From assembly GCA_020057295.1 (NCBI GenBank), contig JAGVGF010000004.1, positions 1 to 59,311 on the forward strand: a DNA stretch of 59,311 bases, in the 5' to 3' direction. Positions within the stretch are counted from its first letter, which is position 1, and each line of letters starts with the position of its first letter. Of the stretch, positions 1-8,489 are shown piece by piece. Under the pieces are notes generated by a model, which saw nothing but the letters and a program-made list of their open reading frames with translations, was not told the origin of the DNA and did no database searches. A program made the position numbers and the translations under genes. This stretch comes from an archaeon. GTDB taxonomy: Archaea > Nanobdellota > Nanobdellia > Woesearchaeales > UBA9642.

Positions 1-3000
1 CGTGCATAATTCATATCCGTTTACACTTTCTGTTGCTCCACCATCATTTACACAACTTGTTGCTGTTGCATGACAATATGATGGTGCTCCTGAATAATCT
101 GCATCACAATTTCCACTCGTACAATCACCATCATCGCTACATGCATTTGTATCAGCGAGTTTTGCTGCACATGATCCTCCAGTACATCTTCCACTTGAAC
201 ATTCTCCGTCTACATCACATGCTTGACCATTAGCACTACTGTAACATAAATTATTTCCACTATAACAATGATATCCTGACCAACATAGTGCATCATTATT
301 TGTTGCACAACTGTTTGCATTACAACTTGTTGTGCTGCTTGTGAAGTATGGTTCACAACTAGTACAAGAAGTGGCAACACATCCACTACCAGCGTTACAT
401 GTTTCAGCTAAATCATATCCGCTTCCAGCTCCTCCTCCTGCATTACATAAATCATTTGTAATATCACAAGTTGCAGTACTCATAGTGCATGTTGTACTCG
501 AACATGCTTGCGTTCCGAAATAACATGTACTTGATGACAATGTTCCAGAAGGTGGACAGTAACCACCACCAGTTACTCCTCCTGTTCCACATGTATCACA
601 ATAATATTGTCTTAATGCTCCTGAACTGCCATATCCACATCCTGTTACATCAGTACATGTTCTTCCATAATAACATGTTTCAGCACTTGTAACAGTATGG
701 CTTCCAGCACATGCTCCTCCCGCATTATTATTTATACACGGATTTTCACAATTTTCAGAAGCACCGTTTGCTCCTCCTGTACTTCCAATACTACATGCTA
801 CATCTCCATAATAACATGTATTTCCTTGTAAATTTCCATTTCCTATAATTGTAACAGCATTTGATATTACTCCCGAACTACCGTAGCATATACTGCATGT
901 TACACTTGTGGAACTACTTAATGATCCACTATATGTATTCCAATTATCGCTAGAAGCGCCATCATCACTACAACAGTTGGGTGTACTTCCTCCAGTTGTC
1001 CCCTGACTTGCCATCCATGTTCTTGCAGTACATCCTGATGCTGCTGATGTACAATATCCTGATGCAGCATCTTTATCGTGAGTTCCATAATCTTGACATC
1101 CAGAACCACCATTACATGCATATCCGTCGGCATATGTTTCTCCAGTACAGTGTGCACTACTTGTAGAACAAGTACTCGTACCTGTAGTTCCAGCAGGAGC
1201 AGCACCACATGATCCGCTTGTACACCAACTAGCACATGTTCCACTGCACGCTGTATAAGTATATCCGCAACTAGTGCTTGCTCCACACACATTGCTATCT
1301 GTTATTTGTGTACCGCTAGCACAACTAGTTCCACCACTACATATTCCTGATGGATCTGCATTTGCTGCAGTATTATAACAATCACCGTAAGTACCGCCTG
1401 TAGGGTTGTAACAAGCGTTGTCACAAGTTCCATCACACCATGCTTTAGACGCTAAATAACATCCTCCACCACCATCACATTCATATTGTGCTATGTGTTG
1501 TGGTCCACCGTTAGCAACGTCACAAATAAAATTCTGACATGCTGGAGAAATATCCCATAAGAGAGCTACAGTACATGCACTGTTTCCGTTATAACATTTA
1601 CTTGCACATGTATCTCCACATGTTACTATATTTCTTCCACATGCATCGTTAGTTCCATCACATGCATTTTGTACAACTGTTTGTCCACTACAAGTATATG
1701 AGCCAGTACTACAACTATGACCTGCACTTCCTGCACCATAAGCATTACATGATGTTCCGCTTGTATAACAACATGCTAGTGCATCACATGCAGCACCATA
1801 TGATGTCCATGAACAAGGATTTCCAGCTAACGCATTATATTCTCCAGTAGCGTTTCCTGTTTCATTCCAAGCTGTTCCAAGTCCATTCTCTTCAAAACTA
1901 TTTGTTTCTATATCCATAATATAGTTTAATGCATTTAGTCTAGAAAAAAATCTCTCTATTTTTTGAATAATATCTCCTGTATGTATTAATTTATTTTTTG
2001 TTTCAGCAGGAGTAGTACTTTGTAATTGTAATTTCAATGCTATTGTTCCAGTAACAAATGGTACAGACAGACTTGTTCCTGATACAGTCATGCTATTACC
2101 ATTATTATCTTTTGTAGTAATATATTGTCCTGGAGCAAGTAATAATGTTGCTCCATTAAAATTTGTAAAATCTGCAACAGTATCTTGTTTTGTCGATGCA
2201 CCAACAGCTAATGCGCTACGTGCACATGCAGGAACTTTAACAAATCTTGCACCATCATTTCCAGTAGCTGCAACGGTTATTATAGAATAATTTGTTGATA
2301 AATCATTTATTTTTTGTGCAACAATATCATCATCACAATATCCATAATATGCTCCTCCTCCTAAACTTAATGATATTATGCTAACATTTTGGTCTTGACA
2401 ATATTGTAAACCTTGTAATAATGTAGATGCATAACCTGCACCGCCTTGATCTAATACTTTACCAACAATTAATTTTGATGATGGAGCAACGTTATATATA
2501 ATATAGCCTACGCTTGTACCGTGTCCATTATCATCTGAAGGATCATTATCATTATTAATAAAATCATAACCGTAAACATAATTTGTAACAACAGAAGGAT
2601 TAATACCAGTATCAAGTAAACATATTTTTACTCCTTCTCCATTAAGTATGATTCCATTATTTGATAAATATGTATTTTTAGCGTTGTCAATATTGGTAAT
2701 ATTAAGTGATTCTAACATAGACATTTGTATACCGATATCTACGTAAACAGCTTCAACATTAGGATTATTATTTAATGCTTCTAACTCATTAAGTCCTATA
2801 TTATCTGCTACTTGAACATTTAATTCTGGAATATCTTCTACAGTAGTTACGTTCATAAGAAGAATTTTATTAACCTTATCTATATTATCTATCTTATATT
2901 TCACATCTTCTAATTGTGCTGTTGCTTGATTTATTTCTGTATTGATACTAGCAATACTACTGTCTCCTTTACCGCTAGTAATTCCTAATCCTATTTTTGA

Positions 3001-4818
3001 TCCTTTCGCAATCTCTGCTTTATTTTTATCTAACTCTTTAATTCTCTGTTCTAAAGAATTCTTTTCATTATTGAGTGTTGCAGCATCAAGTACTGTTGTA
3101 GGACCGTCACTTAATCTGCTTTTCAAATCCTTGATGTATCCTTCAGCATTATTAGTACTATTTACTTTAGTTTTATATTTTATAATCATCCTCTCTTTAA
3201 CATCTTCTCTGATAAAGGGAATATTTTTATCTACCTTGAACTTAGCCGTTGTAACATCAAAAGATTTGGTTCCGAAATTCTTTATGGGTTCATTGATAGG
3301 TTTAGTTAAGTTCTTAATAATTACAGACTTATTTTGAGTCTTATTTATTGATAGATTTAATGTGGTATTTATTGAAATATTTAATGTCGTATTAACTGTT
3401 ACATTGATTGAAATATTTTCAGTAATGTTCTGCGTAATATTTAATGTTTCATTAGCACTAATATTTATTATAGGATTATATACTACAAATATTTTGAATG
3501 TATTAGAATTAATAATTTCTTTACCATCAGTAACATAAACATATAGAGGATATTCTATGTTTGAATCATACTTTTTACTAATAGTTAATAATTCTTTATC
3601 CAAACTAATATTTAATTGATTTGTTGAGCCACTAATATCATAAGTTAAACTGTTATTATCATCATCTATAAAATAATTAGAAAGGTTAATTATTACAGAA
3701 GAATAACTGTTATTTAAGTAGAAATCCGGAATTCCAACAATTTGTTTTGGTGCACGATTCTTAATTAATTCTACATGTGTAATGCTATATAATTTCAATG
3801 AACTATTGTCTGATACTTCGATAAGTAAATATGTATTATTAGAATTCAAATTTATCTTGCATGTTTCCGAGCATTCATCAGAAAGTATTTTGATATTTAA
3901 TGGAATGCTATCTGTTGGCGGAAGAGTAATATTTTCAGAACTATTCACTATGGGTGGTTCTATAGTAATATTTTCCTGTATTGTAATATTCTCTGCTGGT
4001 GGTTGTACAGTAATATTTTCTTCCAAAGAAATATTTACAAATGTTTCTTCAGTAATATTCTCAGTAACATTAATAATATTATCTGTAATATTTATAGATT
4101 CATTACTTGTAGAATTAATGGTGAAGTTATCTTGTGGTGTAAGATTTGTTAATGGAATTGTCTCATTAGATGTGATATTTGTAGCATTTGTACTATTGTC
4201 TGTGTTGTTTTCTGTATCTAATACGACAAATCCTCCTATATTTGAAGTTTGGATTCCGTCATAAACAAGATATTTTTGTATATTATCTACAGATTGATTT
4301 GTTAGAGAATCTAATATCTTTTCCTCTTTAACTAAGTAAATTTTAATGTTACCATAATATTCTCCGCTAATTTTTAGAGATGTTAATTGTACGTCATTAA
4401 ATGGTAGGTAATATTTTTGAATAGATCCTGCAGGGTATGTGATATTAACTATGGTGTTTACTTCTTTTTGATTACTAAATAAGAATAATGCTGTAAATTT
4501 AGGATTTGTGAAAACAAAAAATGAAGAGATAGCAAGCATCACTAAAACTCCAGCAACAATTATGTTACGTGCGTGTACTAACTTGAATTTTTCTTTATCT
4601 CTAATAATTTTTCTTTCCAGAGAACCAATTTCAAGGTTTAATGTGGTTAAATATTCTTTTTCAGAAACTCCTTTAGTTATAGAATTAATTGTAAAGTGGC
4701 GTTCATAAGAAGTGGTTTTTTTGCTCTTTAATTTCTCGTCTAATAAGCGTAATAAGTCTATGAAGTGCTCTCGCTCTTCCTTAAGCTTCTGTAACTTGTT
4801 AATATCTGAATCAACCAT
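1..4818 (-). CDS. Giant membrane-anchored subtilisin-family (S8) surface protein with Cys-rich tail, partial at C-terminus
   Basis: One frame is open from the ATG at 4818 to the window edge, giving at least 1606 residues; I checked most lines for stops. Residues 1-86 are charged and cytoplasmic, followed by a membrane segment at about 87-104. Two tracts packed with N-X-S/T sequons lie at 187-306 and 447-506, with a cadherin-like domain between them (starts 'NRAPKQIVGIPDF', ends 'VTDGKEIINSNTFKI'). An inhibitor-like propeptide containing a coiled coil precedes the S8 domain. Its triad is D736 (LLDTGI), H766 (DNGHGTS) and S916 (SGTSLSVP), with oxyanion N854. Residues 987-1606 hold 74 Cys and very few Lys. 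This is probably a disulfide-rich extracellular adhesin or protease held by an N-terminal anchor. The true end lies outside the window. Confidence 0.9.
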   Translation of the reverse strand, partial: MVDSDINKLQKLKEEREHFIDLLRLLDEKLKSKKTTSYERHFTINSITKGVSEKEYLTTLNLEIGSLERKIIRDKEKFKLVHARNIIVAGVLVMLAISSFFVFTNPKFTALFLFSNQKEVNTIVNITYPAGSIQKYYLPFNDVQLTSLKISGEYYGNIKIYLVKEEKILDSLTNQSVDNIQKYLVYDGIQTSNIGGFVVLDTENNTDNSTNATNITSNETIPLTNLTPQDNFTINSTSNESINITDNIINVTENITEETFVNISLEENITVQPPAENITIQENITIEPPIVNSSENITLPPTDSIPLNIKILSDECSETCKINLNSNNTYLLIEVSDNSSLKLYSITHVELIKNRAPKQIVGIPDFYLNNSYSSVIINLSNYFIDDDNNSLTYDISGSTNQLNISLDKELLTISKKYDSNIEYPLYVYVTDGKEIINSNTFKIFVVYNPIINISANETLNITQNITENISINVTVNTTLNISINTTLNLSINKTQNKSVIIKNLTKPINEPIKNFGTKSFDVTTAKFKVDKNIPFIREDVKERMIIKYKTKVNSTNNAEGYIKDLKSRLSDGPTTVLDAATLNNEKNSLEQRIKELDKNKAEIAKGSKIGLGITSGKGDSSIASINTEINQATAQLEDVKYKIDNIDKVNKILLMNVTTVEDIPELNVQVADNIGLNELEALNNNPNVEAVYVDIGIQMSMLESLNITNIDNAKNTYLSNNGIILNGEGVKICLLDTGINPSVVTNYVYGYDFINNDNDPSDDNGHGTSVGYIIYNVAPSSKLIVGKVLDQGGAGYASTLLQGLQYCQDQNVSIISLSLGGGAYYGYCDDDIVAQKINDLSTNYSIITVAATGNDGARFVKVPACARSALAVGASTKQDTVADFTNFNGATLLLAPGQYITTKDNNGNSMTVSGTSLSVPFVTGTIALKLQLQSTTPAETKNKLIHTGDIIQKIERFFSRLNALNYIMDIETNSFEENGLGTAWNETGNATGEYNALAGNPCSWTSYGAACDALACCYTSGTSCNAYGAGSAGHSCSTGSYTCSGQTVVQNACDGTNDACGRNIVTCGDTCASKCYNGNSACTVALLWDISPACQNFICDVANGGPQHIAQYECDGGGGCYLASKAWCDGTCDNACYNPTGGTYGDCYNTAANADPSGICSGGTSCASGTQITDSNVCGASTSCGYTYTACSGTCASWCTSGSCGAAPAGTTGTSTCSTSSAHCTGETYADGYACNGGSGCQDYGTHDKDAASGYCTSAASGCTARTWMASQGTTGGSTPNCCSDDGASSDNWNTYSGSLSSSTSVTCSICYGSSGVISNAVTIIGNGNLQGNTCYYGDVACSIGSTGGANGASENCENPCINNNAGGACAGSHTVTSAETCYYGRTCTDVTGCGYGSSGALRQYYCDTCGTGGVTGGGYCPPSGTLSSSTCYFGTQACSSTTCTMSTATCDITNDLCNAGGGAGSGYDLAETCNAGSGCVATSCTSCEPYFTSSTTSCNANSCATNNDALCWSGYHCYSGNNLCYSSANGQACDVDGECSSGRCTGGSCAAKLADTNACSDDGDCTSGNCDADYSGAPSYCHATATSCVNDGGATESVNGYELCT

Positions 4819-5221
4819 TGTTTAATAATGGTTAGCACGTCGTACTTGAATCTAGGCTAGACATAGATCAATCTATAATTTATAACCTGCTCTACCCCAC
4901 AGAGTACTTAACCACATTTATACACCCACCACTTTTTATAACACTACACTGTAAGTGAATGTTTATAAAGGTTTTTCTTTTATTAAGGTATACAAACGGA
5001 TACTAACTTAAGACGATACAGCACTTACTATGTAGTGAAAAAATTTTATAAAAATCTTTAGTATTTTATTATATCTTTTTGATTGAAATTTTCGTTAAAA
5101 TTAAATCTAAAATTGTATAAAACAAAAACGAAAAATATATATGATTATGTAAAATCAAACATTAGTAACATTTAGGATTATACGAAATATTTATAAATGA
5201 TTTATTGGTTCTTTAGCTTGT
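4819..5221. promoter_or_regulatory. Intergenic region between the S8 gene and the tRNA cluster
   Basis: No coding frame is seen. On the minus strand a TATA-like element (TGTATAAATG, about 4912-4921) would place the S8 mRNA start near 4890, giving a leader of about 70 nt. On the plus strand, ATATTTATAAAT at about 5187-5198 is well spaced for the tRNA-Asn gene at 5222. Further TATA-like stretches at 4962-4970 and about 5045-5053 have no assigned gene. The region also holds the inverted repeat pair described separately. Confidence 0.5.
4942..5037. repeat. Pair of 16-bp inverted repeats, possible operators
   Basis: CACTACACTGTAAGTG (4942-4957) and CACTTACTATGTAGTG (5022-5037) are reverse complements at 14 of 16 positions, 64 bp apart. 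Each half is itself nearly palindromic (CACT...AGTG). They could be two sites for one dimeric regulator upstream of the S8 gene, or the ends of a very small insertion. Which of these applies is not known. Confidence 0.45.
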
Positions 5222-5293
5222 GCCCCCTTAGCTTAGTGGTGGAGCGCGAGACTGTTAATCTTGAGGTCGGCAGTTCGATCCTGCCAGGGGGCG
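5222..5293 (+). tRNA. tRNA-Asn(GTT)
   Basis: The acceptor arm GCCCCCT pairs with AGGGGGC, with G as discriminator. The anticodon stem is CGAGA/TCTTG and the loop CTGTTAA gives anticodon GTT. A T-arm with TTCGATC is present and CCA is not encoded. There is no intron. Confidence 0.95.
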
Positions 5294-5359
5294 TATATTA
5301 TTTCACCACACTAATTATTTTATGGATTGTAAATAATAGACCATAAATTATTATTAATC

Positions 5360-5477
5360 GAGCCCGTAGCTTAGCCTGGTGGAGCGCACGACTGATAATT
5401 GTGTCAGTCCTGATGTATTGCATCATGCAAACACATCTGATATCGTGAGGTCCCGTGTTCGAATCACGGCGGGCTCA
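5360..5477 (+). tRNA. tRNA-Ile(GAT) with 44-nt intron
   Basis: Acceptor GAGCCCG pairs with CGGGCTC, discriminator A. The anticodon stem is CACGA (5387-5391) and TCGTG (5443-5447). The loop reads C-T-GAT-A, then an intron at 5398-5441, then A38. The intron sits between positions 37 and 38, the usual archaeal place, and would be cut by the archaeal tRNA splicing endonuclease. The anticodon GAT is at 5394-5396. Confidence 0.93.
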
Positions 5478-5480
5478 TCG

Positions 5481-5514
5481 AATATTTTAATGCTAAATAA
5501 ATATTTTAATGCTA
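5481..5514. repeat. 15-bp tandem direct repeat at the 5' end of the Hel308-like gene
   Basis: AATATTTTAATGCTA occurs at 5481-5495 and again at 5500-5514, 19 bp apart, right after tRNA-Ile. Each copy has a TATA-like core and an ATG. It may be a duplicated promoter, or a scar from the event that joined the helicase fragment to the tRNA gene. Confidence 0.6.
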
Positions 5515-5535
5515 CATAAGCATTTGTTAATTCTC

Positions 5536-7206
5536 ATGAAAACAGAAGTTATTCGCGTTGAAGATAGAAATTCTGATTCTACAATAAATCTTGCTATAGA
5601 CACATTAGTACTAGGTAAACAATGTATAATATTTGTTAATACGAAGAAGGGTGCTGAAAGTCTTGCAGAAAAATTATCACAAGTAATATTTAAAGATAAA
5701 AAAAATAATTATAAAAAGTTGATAGATGAAGAAAAATTGAAAATATTATCACATAAAATTGTCACAGCCGTTTCTACGCCAACCAGACAGTGTCATAGAT
5801 TAAGCGAATTAGTAATGTATGGTATGGCATTTCATCATTCAGGTTTAGTAAGTGAGCAAAGAAGTTTAATTGAAGATAATTTTAGAGATGGAACTGTAAA
5901 AATTATTGTAGCCACCCCAACACTTGCAATGGGTGTCGATCTTCCTGCATTTCGTGTGATAATTAGAGATTTAAAAAGATTCGGCCTGTGGGGTATGCAA
6001 TACATTCCTGTACTAGAATATGAACAACAGGCTGGAAGAGCTGGAAGACCAAGTTATGATAATTATGGTGAAGCAATATGTATAGTAGATGATGCAAGTG
6101 AAAAATTAGAAGTTAAAGAAAAATATATAAATGGTGTTCCAGAAGAAATAATTTCAAAACTTGCTGTAGAACCAATAATGCGAACATACATTTTAAGTTT
6201 AATAGCATCAGAATTTATTAGAACAACAAAAGATTTAGAAAAATTCTTTGAAGAAACATTCTATGCAAAACATTATGGAGATACAGAAAAACTTAGACAA
6301 ATAATTCATAGAATGCTAGAACAATTAGAAGAGTGGGAATTTATAATAGTTGGTGAAGGCAGCGAAAAAAACAAGAAAGAAACTGATAAACAAGATTTTG
6401 TTAGTGCATTGAAACTAACGTTCAAAAAATCAGGACAAGCAGAAGAAAAAGTTTATGCTACATTGATAGGACGCAGAGTATCTGAATTATATTTAGATCC
6501 TTATGCTGCATACAATATTATTGAAGCATTAAAAATAGGATTAAAGAAAAAATCTGAAGATAAATTTACTAGTTATTCTATAGTGCACTTAATATGCAAT
6601 TGTTTAGAGATGAGACCGTTACTTAGAACAAAGTCTAAAGAAATAGATGAAATGACTGAAGAGATAAACATAAATTCTGATTTTATATTAACAGAAATCC
6701 CCGAAATATTCGACGAGGAATATGAAGAATTTTTGAATGCCACTAAAACTGCAAAATTTTTCATGGAATGGCTTGATGAAAAAGATGAAGAATATTTATT
6801 GGAAAAATATGATGTAAGACCTGGGGAATTACATTCAAAAAAAGATATTGCAGACTGGTTATTATATAGTTCAGAAGAATTATCAAAACTCTTAAAGATG
6901 CACGTGATGATAAAAGATATTGCAAAATTAAGATTTAGACTAAAATACGGTGCGAAAGAAGAATTAATACCTTTATTACAATTAAAAAATATTGGACGAA
7001 TCAGAGCAAGAAAATTATATGATAATAAGATACGAGATGTAGCAGATATTAAAAAAACAGATTTAACAACATTAACACAGTTACTGGGAAAAAATGTTTC
7101 TCTCGACGTAAAAAAACAAGTTGGACAAGAATTATCGGATGATAAAATTGTTGTTAAAGAAAATAAGAGAAAAGGACAAATCAATTTAAATGATTACGAC
7201 ACCTGA
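5536..7206 (+). CDS. Hel308/Ski2-like helicase lacking the first RecA domain (C-terminal part)
   Basis: Hel308 unwinds stalled replication forks in archaea and normally has about 700 residues. This ORF starts at the linker before RecA2 and carries 'FVNTKKGAESLAEKL', 'AFHHSGLV', motif V 'ATPTLAMGVDLPAF' and motif VI 'QQAGRAGRP'. The winged-helix, ratchet and helix-hairpin-helix parts follow ('LKNIGRIRARKLYDNK'), with a 'GQINLNDYD' tail. Motif Q, Walker A GKT and the DExH box are absent, so it cannot act alone as an ATPase. I chose ATG 5536 as a leaderless start after the TATA-like repeat; ATG 5509 adds nine residues. It is either one half of a split gene whose N-terminal half lies elsewhere, or a decayed gene. 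The intact long frame favours a split gene. Confidence 0.85.
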   Translation: MKTEVIRVEDRNSDSTINLAIDTLVLGKQCIIFVNTKKGAESLAEKLSQVIFKDKKNNYKKLIDEEKLKILSHKIVTAVSTPTRQCHRLSELVMYGMAFHHSGLVSEQRSLIEDNFRDGTVKIIVATPTLAMGVDLPAFRVIIRDLKRFGLWGMQYIPVLEYEQQAGRAGRPSYDNYGEAICIVDDASEKLEVKEKYINGVPEEIISKLAVEPIMRTYILSLIASEFIRTTKDLEKFFEETFYAKHYGDTEKLRQIIHRMLEQLEEWEFIIVGEGSEKNKKETDKQDFVSALKLTFKKSGQAEEKVYATLIGRRVSELYLDPYAAYNIIEALKIGLKKKSEDKFTSYSIVHLICNCLEMRPLLRTKSKEIDEMTEEININSDFILTEIPEIFDEEYEEFLNATKTAKFFMEWLDEKDEEYLLEKYDVRPGELHSKKDIADWLLYSSEELSKLLKMHVMIKDIAKLRFRLKYGAKEELIPLLQLKNIGRIRARKLYDNKIRDVADIKKTDLTTLTQLLGKNVSLDVKKQVGQELSDDKIVVKENKRKGQINLNDYDT

Positions 7207-7222
7207 TTTTTTATAACAATGC

Positions 7223-8455
7223 CTAATCAAAATATTTATGTACATATTTTTCGAAGCTTAATCTTTCAGTTGAAATTTTAACTTTGTTTTTAATAATAAT
7301 AATTTCTCCAGGCAGCGGTCTATTATTATATACTGATGCCATGCTGTAACAGTATGCACCAGCATTTTGTATTATTAATATATCTCCCTCGCGTATTTCT
7401 TCAATCATGCGTTCTTTAGCAAATAAATCTCCGCCTTCACAAATGTTTCCAGCAATGTCATACTTTGTCTTAATTCCATTAGGATTGTTGCAATTAACTA
7501 TGTGATGATATGCTCCATAAAGTAATGGTCTTATAAGTTGTGAAAATCCGGAATTTACACCAGCATAATTTTTATGCGGCGTTTTTCTTATAGTGTTAAC
7601 TTCAACTAACAGTATGCCTGACTGTGCTACCATATATTTTCCCGGCTCAAACAATAATTCAAGAGTTTTACCATAATCTTTACAAAATTTATCGAATATT
7701 TCTATAAGTTTTTTACCGAATTTGTTATAATCTATAGTGTGTTCATCAGGTTTATATGGTACTTTGAATCCTCCACCAAAGTCTACAAATTCTAAATTTT
7801 CGAATTTTTTTGCAACATTTAAAGTTCTGTTAATACTTTCAAACATATCATCCGTATCGTATAACCCGGAACCAGTATGTTCATGGATTCCGATAATATT
7901 CAAATGATATTTTTCTATAATGTTCTTTGCAGCATCAACATCTTCAAGTAATATGCCAAATTGCGATTCTTTGCCTGCAGTTTTTACCAGATCATTCTCT
8001 CCCGATTCTACCTCGGTATTAATTCGTAAACATACTTTTGATTCTGGATGTTTCTGACCAAATTTTTCTAAACGTGAAAGGTCTCCAATATTAATTAAGA
8101 CATTACTTTTAACAACTAGCTCAATTTCCTCATCACTAGCATTGTTTGTAGTATATATAATATCTTCAGGAGTAAATCCTGCCTTTAATGCTACAAGTAT
8201 ATCACCATAACTTACTGCATCAATAGATGATCCTTTACTTTTGAGAAATTTTAATATATCTATATTAGAGTTAGCTTTCATAGCGTAACATATTCTAAGT
8301 TTTGGCCAATCAAAAGATTTCTTAATAGAATCATACTGTTCACCAACAATATCTAAATCGTATACATATGTTGGTGTGCCAAAACTTTTAGCTATATCTA
8401 ATAACTTTACATCGCCAAAGAAATATTCATTATTTGTTATATGTAATGGATACAT
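7223..8455 (-). CDS. lysA: Diaminopimelate decarboxylase
   Basis: This PLP enzyme removes CO2 from meso-diaminopimelate to give lysine, in the cytoplasm. It is a 410-residue alanine-racemase-fold group IV decarboxylase. The PLP lysine is K60 in 'CYAMKANSN'. Other marks are 'GIHEHTGSG', 'FEPGKYMVAQSG' and 'ICEGGDLFAKER', the last holding the active-site Cys of the partner subunit. It lies tail to tail with the helicase gene. No other lysine gene is in the window, so the rest of the pathway is unlinked or absent. A related carboxynorspermidine decarboxylase is less likely given the CEGGD motif. Confidence 0.92.
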   Translation of the reverse strand: MYPLHITNNEYFFGDVKLLDIAKSFGTPTYVYDLDIVGEQYDSIKKSFDWPKLRICYAMKANSNIDILKFLKSKGSSIDAVSYGDILVALKAGFTPEDIIYTTNNASDEEIELVVKSNVLINIGDLSRLEKFGQKHPESKVCLRINTEVESGENDLVKTAGKESQFGILLEDVDAAKNIIEKYHLNIIGIHEHTGSGLYDTDDMFESINRTLNVAKKFENLEFVDFGGGFKVPYKPDEHTIDYNKFGKKLIEIFDKFCKDYGKTLELLFEPGKYMVAQSGILLVEVNTIRKTPHKNYAGVNSGFSQLIRPLLYGAYHHIVNCNNPNGIKTKYDIAGNICEGGDLFAKERMIEEIREGDILIIQNAGAYCYSMASVYNNRPLPGEIIIIKNKVKISTERLSFEKYVHKYFD

Positions 8456-8489
8456 TATTGAATAATTTTATCATAATTTAAGAATTTTA

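Noticed and set aside
33-4708. Many plus-strand and other-frame ORFs of 60-160 codons
   Set aside because: They lie antisense to one uninterrupted minus-strand frame with S8 catalytic motifs and domain order; their low-complexity products are shadows.
4885-4900. CTGCTCTACCCC shared with the initiator tRNA-Met gene
   Set aside because: A 12-bp match without the rest of the tRNA; too short to call a tRNA fragment.
6573-7184. 203-codon minus-strand ORF
   Set aside because: Fully antisense to the conserved C-terminal part of the Hel308-like gene and made of low-complexity Ser/Phe-rich sequence.
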